Assembly (NCBI GenBank): GCA_020848835.1
Contig: JADLHJ010000029.1
Span: 1 to 56,548 of the forward strand
Source of the DNA: Candidatus Hydrogenedentota bacterium
GTDB taxonomy: Bacteria; Hydrogenedentota; Hydrogenedentia; Hydrogenedentales; SLHB01
DNA length: 56,548 bases
Direction of reading: 5' to 3'
Below, one piece after another: positions 23,957 to 32,721 of the stretch; within the stretch, counting starts at the first letter, position 1, and every line of letters begins with the position of its first letter. The translations under genes and the position numbers were made by a program. The notes under the pieces were generated by a model. It was not told the origin of the DNA. It ran no database searches and saw only the letters and a list, made by a program, of their open reading frames with translations.

Positions 23957-24925
23957 ATGAAATCGCTCAAACACGGTGAACACATCGTCGGGATGGACAT
24001 CGGCGGCACGAAGATGATGGCCTGCGTGTTCGACCATAAGTTCAAGGTGGTCGGCCGCTGCAAGAAGAAAAGCACTTCCGGCAAGGACGAGAAGCCCGAG
24101 GACCGCATCTCGCGCATCATCCAGGAAGCGATTGAAGACGCGGGCGGCGCCAAAATCAGTGGCATCGGCGTCGGCGTCCCGGGGCCCACGGATCCTGTCG
24201 CGGGCATCATTATGGATACGCCAAATCTTGGCTGGAAGAAATTCCCTCTGGCGGATGTGCTCACGAAAAAATTCGATGTTCCCGCAGTGATCGACAATGA
24301 CGTCAATCTCGGCACCTACGGCGAGTGGCGTTTTGGCAAAGTTAAAGACTGCAAGCATGTCATAGGCATTTTTCCCGGTACGGGCATCGGTGGCGGCATC
24401 ATCGTGAACGGCGCGCTGTATCACGGCATCTCCGGCGCGGCGGGTGAAGTGGGCCACATGACGATTCAGGTGGACGGTCCGTATTGCGGATGCGGCAAGC
24501 GCGGGTGCCTGGAAGGAATGGCCTCGCGATTGGCCATCGCCGCGGACATCGCAGCGCTCGCGGCGCGCGGTGACGCGCCGTACATCCTGAAAAACTGCGG
24601 CACTGACCTCGCCAACATCCGCAGCAGCGCGATCGCGAAGGCAATCGACGCGGGCGAAAAAATGGTCGAGGGTGTCGTGCGCAAAGCAGCGTTCTATACC
24701 GGCATCGCGACCGCGAATCTCGTTAATATCTTCAGCCCGGAAGCGATCGTGCTCGGCGGCGGACTCGTCGAAGCGATGGAATCGCTCTACATGGAAGAAG
24801 TCACGCGCGCGTTGAAGATCCACACGATGCCGTTCCCGCTGAAGTTTGTGAAAGTAGTCCCCGCAAAACTCGGCGACGACGCGGTCGTGATGGGCGCTGC
24901 GCACCTTATTGTAGAACGACTCTAG
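23957..24925 (+). CDS. ROK-family sugar kinase (glucokinase-like)
   Basis: A 322-residue kinase. The ATP loop is GMDIGGTKMMACVFD near the start. The ROK signature and zinc site are clear: GHMTIQVDGPYCGCGKRGCLE, with His and three cysteines, and the sugar-binding DNDVN plus GTGIGGGIIVNG. There is no N-terminal helix-turn-helix, so it is a kinase rather than a ROK repressor. Glucose or a related hexose is the likely substrate. GGAGGAGG precedes the ATG at 23957. Monocistronic or followed by the small HExxH gene. Confidence 0.93.
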   Translation: MKSLKHGEHIVGMDIGGTKMMACVFDHKFKVVGRCKKKSTSGKDEKPEDRISRIIQEAIEDAGGAKISGIGVGVPGPTDPVAGIIMDTPNLGWKKFPLADVLTKKFDVPAVIDNDVNLGTYGEWRFGKVKDCKHVIGIFPGTGIGGGIIVNGALYHGISGAAGEVGHMTIQVDGPYCGCGKRGCLEGMASRLAIAADIAALAARGDAPYILKNCGTDLANIRSSAIAKAIDAGEKMVEGVVRKAAFYTGIATANLVNIFSPEAIVLGGGLVEAMESLYMEEVTRALKIHTMPFPLKFVKVVPAKLGDDAVVMGAAHLIVERL

Positions 24926-24937
24926 ACATACGCGAAC

Positions 24938-24976
24938 GCTATTTGGAGTGCGGTGGCGGGTAGACACCGCTTTACG
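24938..24976 (+). repeat. GGAGTGCGG-family interspersed repeat (copy 2)
   Basis: TATTTGGAGTGCGGTGGCGG followed by GTAGACACCGCTTT matches the reverse complement of 49261-49302 with about four differences over 35 bases. It lies between the ROK kinase stop and the next gene and overlaps that gene's apparent upstream GTG start. Confidence 0.65.
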
Positions 24977-24983
24977 TTTTGTC

Positions 24984-25370
24984 GTGATTCTGCAACGGTG
25001 GTGGGCAGCGCCGAACTCAATCATTGGACACGCACTTGGTGCGATGCACCGTTGCAAGCCCTGCGAGATTGAAGGCGGAATCGTCGAGTATTATGGCAAC
25101 TCAAGCCTTCGCTCTTGGGGAATTGCGGCAATCGTTTTTGGCAATACCATCAACTATGGTGTCGGTGTAAATCCGAATGGCATTGTCCCGCGATACGACC
25201 AATCAGGATTCGTTGTATTGCGGGATCATGAAATCGCGCACGTCGCGCAGTATCGTGCGCTTGGTCCGTTTTTCTTGCCCGCTTATCTGCTCTGCGAAGG
25301 TTGGGCGCGCATTTTTAGACGGATTAATGCATTCGAGAATGCTGCTGACAATGCCTGCGATCCGCAATAA
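24984..25370 (+). CDS. small conserved HExxH protein
   Basis: About 128 residues. The core block LRDHEIAHVAQYRALGPFFLPAYLL matches a widespread uncharacterised family whose members carry HERxHxxQY.xxGPLFxPAYL; the HExxH suggests metal binding. The N-terminal RWWAAPNSIIG is also typical, and part of the chain is hydrophobic enough for membrane association. An upstream in-frame GTG (24948) lies inside an interspersed repeat, so I prefer the GTG at 24984. Enzymatic activity has not been shown for the family as far as I know. Confidence 0.65.
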   Translation: MILQRWWAAPNSIIGHALGAMHRCKPCEIEGGIVEYYGNSSLRSWGIAAIVFGNTINYGVGVNPNGIVPRYDQSGFVVLRDHEIAHVAQYRALGPFFLPAYLLCEGWARIFRRINAFENAADNACDPQ

Positions 25371-25384
25371 GTATCCAATGCCGG

Positions 25385-26116
25385 CTAGAAATCGCTTCTT
25401 TCAAACCAATTCATCCCATTCGGTAGATCACACGCCGCAAACTCGATGTGGATGACACGCCGATGCTTTTCATTGGTTGATTTCTGTGAGGAGTGAAGCA
25501 GCAGGGGGCGCATGATAAGGCATCCTCCCCGCTTCACTTCACACACTTGGGGCGGTATGCTGCCACGAAGCCGATTAATTTCATCCGACGAAAGCCGCCC
25601 TTTGACGTGTGTACCTGGAAGCACTTCCAATGCGCCATTTTCCGCGGTGCAATCGTCGAGATGCACACGCACTGTCACCATGTTCTCCAATATCTCTGCC
25701 GGCGGCTGGACGTGCACCACTCCGGCTTTCACTGACCACGGGCCAAATCCAGGCGCATCCGATTTTCCGTTGACTGCGATGGTCAGATCTTGATGCCACG
25801 GAACCATCCAATTTGCATCGTTTGGCTTGTCGAAATAAATCGACCGAACGGCGAATGGCGCGTTTCCCAAAATTGGCTCCACCAGCCCCAATATTTTGTC
25901 CGAAATTAGGACCGGCTTTAGATCAGGAACGATACCCAACAAATCGCGGACGCCGTAGACGCCTTCCCGCTGCCGAACTTTTTGGGAAACGGGCAACTCT
26001 TTGAGTAGAGCAAGTATCTCGTCGCATTGTGCGGCAAACAGATCCTCGACAATTGCATAACCGTCGCTGTCGATGCTTTGCGTATGGAAAGTCTCTGCCG
26101 TAGGAAGGGAGCTCAA
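25385..26116 (-). CDS. phytanoyl-CoA dioxygenase (PhyH) family protein
   Basis: A 243-residue Fe(II)/2-oxoglutarate oxygenase of the PhyH family. Metal ligands are His108 and Asp110 in WHQD and His208 in LLLHSS; Arg219/220 in KHRRVIHIEF would bind 2-oxoglutarate. PGTHVKGRL is the usual turn after strand VRVHLDDC. Substrate unknown; relatives hydroxylate small metabolites. Its TTG start overlaps the stop of the upstream TPR gene (TTGA) with GGAAG eight bases before, so the two are translationally coupled. The downstream end is 14 bases from the convergent HExxH gene. Confidence 0.9.
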   Translation of the reverse strand: MSSLPTAETFHTQSIDSDGYAIVEDLFAAQCDEILALLKELPVSQKVRQREGVYGVRDLLGIVPDLKPVLISDKILGLVEPILGNAPFAVRSIYFDKPNDANWMVPWHQDLTIAVNGKSDAPGFGPWSVKAGVVHVQPPAEILENMVTVRVHLDDCTAENGALEVLPGTHVKGRLSSDEINRLRGSIPPQVCEVKRGGCLIMRPLLLHSSQKSTNEKHRRVIHIEFAACDLPNGMNWFERSDF

Positions 26117-27759
26117 GGTTTCACTTCCTTCGGTTCCGCTGGCAGAATCCTCTGTAACGACTCAGGCAACGATTCCCCAAGGTTTGCTGCGATTGCGGCG
26201 TGTTGCGCGGCTTTCAGTTCGTCCTTTTGTTCCAGGTAAGTAAGGGCGAGTTCCACATGTGTTTCGGGTTCGTTCGGGTCTAAAAGTAGCGCATTGTTCA
26301 ATTTCACGACCGCACCTGCGAAGTTTCCATGCTCACGATCCATTTTTGCGAAATCGATCCACGTCGCCGGATTGCCGCGATCGATATCCAACGATTGTGT
26401 AAATGCTTTTTCTGCCTCCGCGTCGCGATGCGTTGCCGCAAAGACGCGCGCCAGACCAGCAAATGCGAGCGCGTTTTTCGGGTGCGCCGAAACACATTTC
26501 TCGTACGCACTGCGCGCGGCGTCCCACTTCTGCTGCTTTTCCAGAATGCCGCCAGCATTGATGAGCGCGTCGGGATGGTTCGGTGCGATGCGTAGTGCTT
26601 GATCGTAAGCAGCGAGCGCCTCGTCCAGTTTGCCGGTATCTTCCAATGGAAAAGCCAAGCGAACATATCCGTCCACATCACGCGGCATAAGCGCGATATA
26701 TTTTCGGTACGCATCGATTGAACCGTCCAGATTTCCGGAATCGTACAAGACTTGCCCTAAATTAAACATTGCTTCCGGTTGCTTGTCGCACAACGCAACA
26801 GCTTTTTGCAGGGCCTGAGCGGCACCGTCAAGATCGCCTTTCGCGTGCAACGCGGCGCCTAGACCGCCAAAGGCCTCGCGCAATTGAGGATCGGCCTTGC
26901 TCGCAATTTTGAATTCGTCAATCGCACGATCGACTGGTCCGATTTGCGCGTATAAAAACCCGAGTGCCGCATGTGCCTCGGCATAACTCGGATCGAACTC
27001 CAACGCGTGCTGGAAGCATGCGAGTCCGAAATCCGGCTTGCCTTGCGCGATTACGGCGCCGCCGGTTTGTGTGAGTAAAACCGCTACGGCTTCACGGGCT
27101 GACGCCGCTTTGTATTCGTTCGGATCGACGCAGGGAAACGGCAGATACTGTGCAAGGTATTCTTTTCCTTCGTAGACTTTCCCACCATCGGTTGTCTCGA
27201 CGTATAGATTTGTGCCTTTCAACTGCACGCACACGTGACCGCGCCCGGATACCAATTCGAATGGAAGGCCGATGCGTTCGCCGAGCGCAATGTAGAGCAC
27301 GCTAAGTCCGAAACAGTTCCATTGCTTTTTATCCAGTACATCGGCGAACGACACAAACACGTCCGCGGGCAACGCACTATGGTCAGCGAAACCCCATCGC
27401 TTGTAGATGTAGTCCCCCATCACCGCCAATTTTTCACGCGGATCAGTGACACGCTCAATCGCAGGCTGGAGTTCGCGTGCGAGCGCGTCCAGCGTTGTCG
27501 TGCTTGCCGCAACATTCACCGTGGGGTTTATCGCATGCGCGATGGTTAACGCGGTCGAACCTACTTCTATCGCTTGGCTGCTCTGCGCCAACGGCGTCAG
27601 CACCGCGAGCGGATCACCCTGACCTTCGCCCGCGATCGCATTTGCGCACGCAATCAGCAAAAATGTGATAGCGCATCCAAGCCAGATTATGTCTCTATGA
27701 ATTACGATGTCTTGCACCTCATTCGCCCGTATCAATCGCGTAACGGTAATTCCGCTCAA
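26113..27759 (-). CDS. transglutaminase-like and TPR repeat protein
   Basis: Up to 548 residues. After a hydrophobic segment IIWLGCAITFLLIACANAIAG (signal peptide or anchor) comes a SirB1/transglutaminase-like domain with the possible active-site Cys in QWNCFGLSVLYI and His in SGRGHVCVQL. From about residue 245 there are eight or nine tetratricopeptide repeats (AHAALGFLYAQIGPVDRAI, and similar). The track start is a TTG at 27759; a GTG at 27714 would place the signal peptide closer to the end and is equally possible. It shares an operon with the PhyH gene. It probably acts in the periplasm or at the membrane as a scaffold. Confidence 0.85.
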   Translation of the reverse strand: MSGITVTRLIRANEVQDIVIHRDIIWLGCAITFLLIACANAIAGEGQGDPLAVLTPLAQSSQAIEVGSTALTIAHAINPTVNVAASTTTLDALARELQPAIERVTDPREKLAVMGDYIYKRWGFADHSALPADVFVSFADVLDKKQWNCFGLSVLYIALGERIGLPFELVSGRGHVCVQLKGTNLYVETTDGGKVYEGKEYLAQYLPFPCVDPNEYKAASAREAVAVLLTQTGGAVIAQGKPDFGLACFQHALEFDPSYAEAHAALGFLYAQIGPVDRAIDEFKIASKADPQLREAFGGLGAALHAKGDLDGAAQALQKAVALCDKQPEAMFNLGQVLYDSGNLDGSIDAYRKYIALMPRDVDGYVRLAFPLEDTGKLDEALAAYDQALRIAPNHPDALINAGGILEKQQKWDAARSAYEKCVSAHPKNALAFAGLARVFAATHRDAEAEKAFTQSLDIDRGNPATWIDFAKMDREHGNFAGAVVKLNNALLLDPNEPETHVELALTYLEQKDELKAAQHAAIAANLGESLPESLQRILPAEPKEVKP

Positions 27760-27764
27760 ATCTG

Positions 27765-27803
27765 ATCCGCATCAATCCGTTGCATCGTGTAATCCGCGTT
27801 CAA
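27765..27803 (-). repeat. short interspersed GCGGAT-type repeat
   Basis: On the minus strand this reads AACGCGGATTACACGATGCA and then ACGGATTGATGCGGAT, with three GCGGAT/ACGGAT units. It resembles the phrase at 256-280 and sits between the decarboxylase stop and the TPR gene. Confidence 0.4.
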
Positions 27804-29452
27804 GCCTTCGGCTTCTTGATCGATTTACCCAAGCGTTGCCCCAGGCGTTCCATGGCGCGAGAGCTGTCGTAAGGGTCCAGATGCACGTTGATTATCGAAT
27901 ACGACTTGACGTTTTCCGTAGCATGATTCAGCGCCGCGTCCAGCTCGCCTTCCGTCCGCACTTCAAAACCCATACCCGCGCCGAGCAGTTCGGGCATGCG
28001 GTGATAGTGCCAATTGAGTACGTCGTTGTAAGGGCCATCATCGATGAAGCGTTCCGTGCTGTAGCCCTTGTTGTTCAGCACGATTACGATTGGATTGAGG
28101 CTGTTGCGCACGATGGTGGAAAGTTCCTGGCCCGTCATTTGAAATGCGCCATCTCCGACAAATACCACCGGGCGCAGCTTGCGCTTGTTCATGTGCGCGC
28201 CGAGTGCGGCGGGAACCGCAAAGCCCATCGAGGTGTAATACGCGGGACTCAAAAATTCCGTGTGCTTGCGAATCGTCAGGTCCGCTGCGCCGAAGAGGCT
28301 ATCACCAATATCGCAGATGACAATATGGTCGTCGCTCAGCATGGCATCCACGCGCTCGAACAAGCGCCGGACCGTTGTCGGGTTGTTTGGCTTCGATTTG
28401 AACACAATTTCTTTCTGCTTTTTCGCGCGCGCCTTGGGACTTCTGCCCTTTTTCGGCAATGCGCCAATCAGCCCTTCCATGAAATCTTTGAGTTGGATGT
28501 CCTCGTAAACATGTCGTTTGATCGCGATGCGTTCTGCGCTTGCGTTGATAGTCTTCGCAGGATCGAGCTTTGCTGTAAATATTCCGAGATCGATATCGGT
28601 AAGAAAAGTGCCGAGGATCATCAGGCAGTCCGCGCGCTCGACAATTTTTCGCACGTCATCGCGGCCCATCGCGCCTTCGTACACGCCGATGTATTGCGGG
28701 TGGTCTTCTTCCATCATTGACTTGCCAAGCAGTGTAGAAGCGATAGGCATGCCCGAATGTTCGACCAGTTTCACCAGTAGGTTTTGCAGTCCGAAACGAT
28801 GAATTTCCACGCCGCCCATAATCACCGGGCGCTTCGCTTTGCGCAGCATTTCAGCGGCTTCATGCACGGCCTCTTTCAACGCAGCCGCGTCGCTCTTCAC
28901 GCGGTCCGTCTTCCACGGCTTCGGCGCGGCGCAGGGCACCGTGGTCATATCGCGCGGGATTTCGATATACACAGGCCGCTTCTGCCGCAGGCATGCATCC
29001 AACGCGTAGTCGATTTGCGCGGGCGCATCGTCTGCATTTTCCAGCGCGACAGCCGCGACGGTGACGCGCTCGAAGATCAGGCGCTGCGTGTTGAAGTCGC
29101 GCACCTTGTGGTGCAGGAATGGCGAGCGTTCGCGTTCGCCCATGCCGGGCGCGCCGCTAATAATGATCAGCGGCGATTTTTCGGCGTAGGCACCCGCGAC
29201 CGCGTTCAGCGCGTTGAACCCGCCGACGCAGTACGTGATGCACACCGCGCCGAGTCCGTTCACGCGCGCGTAGGCATCCGCGGCGAAGCCTGCGCCGAGT
29301 TCCGTGCAGGTGCCAATGACTTCAAGAGGGCTCGCTACAAGTTGGTCGTAGAAGCCGAGTACATAGTCGCCCGGCACGCCGAACACATGTTTAACGCCAA
29401 GTTCACCCAATCTTTGTATTAAGTATCCGCCTACCGTCGTGCGTTGCGGCAT
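27800..29452 (-). CDS. thiamine-diphosphate alpha-keto acid decarboxylase (pyruvate/indolepyruvate type)
   Basis: A 550-residue ThDP enzyme. Catalytic Glu51 lies in CTELGAGFAADAYAR, and the paired histidines His114-His115 (FLHHKV) are the hallmark of pyruvate and indolepyruvate decarboxylases rather than acetolactate synthases. The ThDP/Mg motif GDGAFQMTGQEL..VLNNKGY is complete. Such enzymes turn pyruvate, phenylpyruvate or indolepyruvate into the aldehyde and CO2; the substrate here is not decidable. The ATG at 29452 has AGGAGA eight bases upstream and begins at the usual 'TVGGYLIQRL' position. It is divergent from exbB, 136 bases apart. Confidence 0.92.
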   Translation of the reverse strand: MPQRTTVGGYLIQRLGELGVKHVFGVPGDYVLGFYDQLVASPLEVIGTCTELGAGFAADAYARVNGLGAVCITYCVGGFNALNAVAGAYAEKSPLIIISGAPGMGERERSPFLHHKVRDFNTQRLIFERVTVAAVALENADDAPAQIDYALDACLRQKRPVYIEIPRDMTTVPCAAPKPWKTDRVKSDAAALKEAVHEAAEMLRKAKRPVIMGGVEIHRFGLQNLLVKLVEHSGMPIASTLLGKSMMEEDHPQYIGVYEGAMGRDDVRKIVERADCLMILGTFLTDIDLGIFTAKLDPAKTINASAERIAIKRHVYEDIQLKDFMEGLIGALPKKGRSPKARAKKQKEIVFKSKPNNPTTVRRLFERVDAMLSDDHIVICDIGDSLFGAADLTIRKHTEFLSPAYYTSMGFAVPAALGAHMNKRKLRPVVFVGDGAFQMTGQELSTIVRNSLNPIVIVLNNKGYSTERFIDDGPYNDVLNWHYHRMPELLGAGMGFEVRTEGELDAALNHATENVKSYSIINVHLDPYDSSRAMERLGQRLGKSIKKPKA

Positions 29453-29588
29453 AATTTGTTCTCCTGTTTCCTTGCACCTGCACCTCCACAATGCCGCGCG
29501 GCGCGCGCATCTGCAACTTGACCGCGCCGTTTTGGTATAGTACCTAGCGTGGCCTGGGTGGAGCCGGTCGAAAATAGCGTGGTGGGAA

Positions 29589-30278
29589 ATGGATATTCTT
29601 TGGTTTGCGATAATGTACGACTGGCCGGTGCTGACGCCGATCATCTTTTGTTCGGTGTTGTGCCTGGCGGTGATGATCGAGCGCTACTGGTTTTTCCGCA
29701 AAAACCGCGTGAACACGGCGGAGTTCATACATACCCTTCAGCGCGAACTGGATAACGGGCTCGACCACGCAAAAGTCGCTGCAGAAAAACAGAAGGGCAT
29801 CCTCGGCGAACTTGCGGCCGAGGGCATCGTCATCGTCGGCAAGCACCCGGAACGCTTCGAGCCGATGTTTGACGTGACCACGTCGCTGGCGATGCGCGAG
29901 CTCGATCGAAACCTGGCCGTGCTCGGCACCATCGCTACAGTGTCCCCCTATCTCGGTTTGTTCGGCACCGTCGTGCGTATCTTGCTCACCTTCGGGGAAC
30001 TCGCCAATACGGATGGCGCCGGCGGCAATGTCGGCAAAGTCATGTTTGGTATCGGCTCCGCACTTGTCGCCACGGCGGCGGGCCTGGGCGTCGCAATCAC
30101 GGCTGTGGCGCTGAACAACTATTTTCGCACGCTCGTGGAAAAATTCGCGGGCGATTTCGAAGTGCTCAAGCTTGTGTTGCTTAGCGTGGTTGGAGGCGGC
30201 TCCCAGCGTGCACAACGCGCCGCGCAAGCTGCAGCGCCCTATGCACGCCGGCCAATTGATCCGCGGATCCAACAGTAA
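29589..30278 (+). CDS. exbB: MotA/TolQ/ExbB-family proton channel protein
   Basis: A 229-residue inner-membrane protein with three hydrophobic segments (about residues 14-33, 110-135 and 150-178). The conserved block RNLAVLGTIATVSPYLGLFGTVVRI and the following GIGSALVATAAGLGVAITAVALNNYF are typical of ExbB/TolQ. With ExbD it would form the proton-driven motor that energises TonB-type transport or Tol function. GGTGGG precedes the start. It begins an operon with two exbD-type genes, nine bases and then an overlap apart. No tonB gene is visible. Confidence 0.92.
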   Translation: MDILWFAIMYDWPVLTPIIFCSVLCLAVMIERYWFFRKNRVNTAEFIHTLQRELDNGLDHAKVAAEKQKGILGELAAEGIVIVGKHPERFEPMFDVTTSLAMRELDRNLAVLGTIATVSPYLGLFGTVVRILLTFGELANTDGAGGNVGKVMFGIGSALVATAAGLGVAITAVALNNYFRTLVEKFAGDFEVLKLVLLSVVGGGSQRAQRAAQAAAPYARRPIDPRIQQ

Positions 30279-30287
30279 CTTCTCGCC

Positions 30288-30734
30288 ATGAATCACGTAG
30301 ATCGCGGCAAGAGGCACGTGTTCGGCGAAATTAACATCACGCCGCTCACAGACATTTTCCTCGTCCTACTTATCATAGTAATCGTCGTAGCGCCGATTGC
30401 CAATCAGCGGCGCGACATCAAGATTCCGAAGATCACGACAGGCGCAGGCATCGAGCAGGAATGGCTGACGGTGGAAATCGCGTCGGACGGGAGTCTCTAC
30501 ATCGATGCCGCTTTGGTAAAGCCAGAAGAGTTGACGGATACGTTGAAGACGCGGCTCGCATCGTTGCCGGATAAGTTTCTTGTCGTGCGCGGCGATCGCA
30601 CATCGAAGAGTAAAGCAGTAATGGAACTCTTTCAGGCCGCGAAGGAAGCTGGGTTCGAGCGCGTGATGCTCGCGGGCGAAGCCGAAACAGGAAGCGCAGC
30701 TACGCCTCCCCCAACGCCGGAGCCCAGCACGTGA
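30288..30734 (+). CDS. exbD: ExbD/TolR-family biopolymer transport protein (first)
   Basis: A 148-residue protein with a short cytosolic head, the hallmark INITPLTDIFLVLLIIVIVVAP transmembrane helix (the Asp in PLTD is the proton-channel residue) and a periplasmic domain ending in a Pro/Thr tail. It follows exbB by nine bases. A second ExbD begins in a GTGA overlap at its stop. Confidence 0.92.
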   Translation: MNHVDRGKRHVFGEINITPLTDIFLVLLIIVIVVAPIANQRRDIKIPKITTGAGIEQEWLTVEIASDGSLYIDAALVKPEELTDTLKTRLASLPDKFLVVRGDRTSKSKAVMELFQAAKEAGFERVMLAGEAETGSAATPPPTPEPST

Positions 30735-31192
30735 GGGCACATAACAAAGGCGTTATGGACGAAATCAACATTACGCCGCTCACCGATATTTTCCTCGTGC
30801 TGCTGATTATCATGATGGTGGTCGCGCCGATGCTGAACTACCTCGCGCTGCCGGTGCATTTTTCGTCCGCCGATGCGCAGCCTTCTGACTCTAAAGAAGT
30901 AAAAATCATGTCCGTGTTCGTTGCGGACAATGGCGACATCAAGATTGAAGGCGAGATCATCGCGCGCGACCGCGTGAAACAATCGATTCAAGACAAGAAC
31001 GCGGCATTCCCCGATGGCGTCGAGATTGCCGTCGCGCCGGACGCTTCGCTCGATGCGATGACCTTTGCATTGAACGCAGTGCAAATGGCGGGGATTCAAA
31101 AAGTGTCGATCACGCAGCAAGCGGACAAGCCTGCCAAAGAAGAAACAAAGCCTGCCGAGAAACCACCTGCAAAAGCGCCAGCAAAAAAGTAG
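30731..31192 (+). CDS. exbD: ExbD/TolR-family biopolymer transport protein (second)
   Basis: A 153-residue protein with the same INITPLTDIFLVLLII helix including the channel Asp, and a periplasmic domain ending in a Lys/Pro-rich tail (KPAEKPPAKAPAKK). The GTG start at 30731 overlaps the stop of the first exbD. Two ExbD-type subunits with one ExbB suggests a hetero-oligomeric stator, common in planctomycete-like genomes. A weak hairpin terminator follows. Confidence 0.92.
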   Translation: MRAHNKGVMDEINITPLTDIFLVLLIIMMVVAPMLNYLALPVHFSSADAQPSDSKEVKIMSVFVADNGDIKIEGEIIARDRVKQSIQDKNAAFPDGVEIAVAPDASLDAMTFALNAVQMAGIQKVSITQQADKPAKEETKPAEKPPAKAPAKK

Positions 31193-31202
31193 TCAGGGAT
31201 TA

Positions 31203-31225
31203 TTGCGAATATCGCAAGGGGTTTT
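31203..31225 (+). terminator. weak terminator after the exbBDD operon
   Basis: TTGCGA/TCGCAA form a 6-bp stem with a 3-nt loop followed by GGGGTTTT, in the 44-base gap between convergent operons. Confidence 0.4.
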
Positions 31226-31236
31226 GGCGAAGGACG

Positions 31237-32685
31237 CTACGCCAGCAAGCCGGGCAACACGTTTCCGAAGACATCCGTCAGCCGGAAATCACGGCCTTGA
31301 TACGCGTAGGTCATTTTCAGGTGATCGATTCCCATTAAATGGAGAATCGTCGCGTTGAAGTCGTGTATGTGCGTTGGGTTCTCTGCGACGTTATAGCTGA
31401 AGTCGTCGGTCTTTCCGTAGACACCGCCCGCCTTCACTCCCCCACCGGCCATCCAGATCGAGTAACAGCGTCCATGGTGATCGCGGCCATAGGTTTCTTT
31501 TTGCAGTCCGCCCTGGCTATACACGGTGCGTCCGAATTCGCCGCCCCAGATCACGAGCGTGTCGTCGAGCATGCCGCGCTGTTTCAGGTCATTCACAAGC
31601 GCTGCGCTGGGTTGGTCGGTGTCCATCGCCTGTGTCGAAATGTCGCGCGGCAATTCCGCGTGTTGGTCCCAACCGCGATGAAATAACTGCACAAAACGTA
31701 CGCCACGCTCCGCGAGCCTGCGCGCCAACAAACAATTCGCCGCATAACTGCCGGGACGCCGCACATCGGGACCGTAGGCATCGATCACATGTTGCGGCTC
31801 GTCCGAAAAGTCTACGAGATCCGGCACGGAAGTCTGCATTCTGTACGCCATTTCATATTGCGCGATGCGCGTGACGATTTCCGGGTCCGCGAAATCTTCG
31901 TAGTGCTTCTCGTTGATCTTCGCGATGCCATCGAGCATGCGGCGCCGCGTCGCGTCATCTACGCCGGGCGGGTTCTTGATGTACAACACGGGATCGCCGG
32001 ACGAGCGAAGATTCACGCCCTGATGTTCCGCGGGCAAGAATCCCGAACCCCAAATGCGTGGATAGAGCGGCTGCATGTTTACGCGCGGATTGCCTTTTGA
32101 AATAAGCACGCAGAACGACGGCAGGTCGTTGTTCTCGCTCCCAAGTCCGTAGCTCAACCACGCGCCCATGCTGGGGCGTCCGGCGAGTTGAGCGCCGGTG
32201 GTGATGTATGTGGTTGCGGGATCGTGGTTGATCGCCTCCGTCGTAAGTGAATTGATCACGCAAATGTCGCCGGCGATGGAAGCGGTATGCGGTAGTATCT
32301 CGCTGAACCACGCGCCGCCGGGGCCGTGTTGCGTGAATTTGAATTTCGATCCGACGACGGGGAACTGCGTTTGGCCCGATGTCATTGTCGTCAGGCGCTG
32401 GTTGCCGCGCACCGACGGCGGGAGTTCCGCGCCGTGATTCGCTTGTACAGTCGGCTTGAAATCAAACAGATCGAGTTGCGACGGCCCGCCGGATTGGAAG
32501 AGGTAGATGATGCGCTTTGCCTTTGGCGCGAAATGCGGCGAGCCCATCACGTGCTGCGCGCGCTTCTCCGCGAACAAGGAAGGACTCAACAGTGATCCCA
32601 ACGCCGCTGTACCGATACCACAGGCACACCGCCCAAAAAATTGGCGGCGCGTGTGCATGACGGCATGTTCGCCCAGTGGATTCAA
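31237..32685 (-). CDS. DUF1501 protein with Tat-like signal
   Basis: A 482-residue protein of the DUF1501 family (sulfatase/alkaline-phosphatase-like fold, common in Planctomycetes). The N-terminus TRRQFFGRCACGIGTAALGS is a Tat-type signal, so it is exported folded. Family blocks are IIYLFQSGGPSQLDLFD near the start, TEAINHDPATTYITTG in the middle and WGGEFGRTVYSQ, GRDHHGRCYSIWMAGGG near the end, with Asp/His residues likely to bind metal. The TTG start at 32685 gives MNPLGEH, the beginning usual for such proteins; the ATG at 32658 is the alternative. It lies 36 bases after the PSCyt1/DUF1549/DUF1553 gene, its standard partner. Confidence 0.9.
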   Translation of the reverse strand: MNPLGEHAVMHTRRQFFGRCACGIGTAALGSLLSPSLFAEKRAQHVMGSPHFAPKAKRIIYLFQSGGPSQLDLFDFKPTVQANHGAELPPSVRGNQRLTTMTSGQTQFPVVGSKFKFTQHGPGGAWFSEILPHTASIAGDICVINSLTTEAINHDPATTYITTGAQLAGRPSMGAWLSYGLGSENNDLPSFCVLISKGNPRVNMQPLYPRIWGSGFLPAEHQGVNLRSSGDPVLYIKNPPGVDDATRRRMLDGIAKINEKHYEDFADPEIVTRIAQYEMAYRMQTSVPDLVDFSDEPQHVIDAYGPDVRRPGSYAANCLLARRLAERGVRFVQLFHRGWDQHAELPRDISTQAMDTDQPSAALVNDLKQRGMLDDTLVIWGGEFGRTVYSQGGLQKETYGRDHHGRCYSIWMAGGGVKAGGVYGKTDDFSYNVAENPTHIHDFNATILHLMGIDHLKMTYAYQGRDFRLTDVFGNVLPGLLA

Positions 32686-32721
32686 CGTAGCATCCGCTCC
32701 CGGCGCGTTTATATGCGCGCA

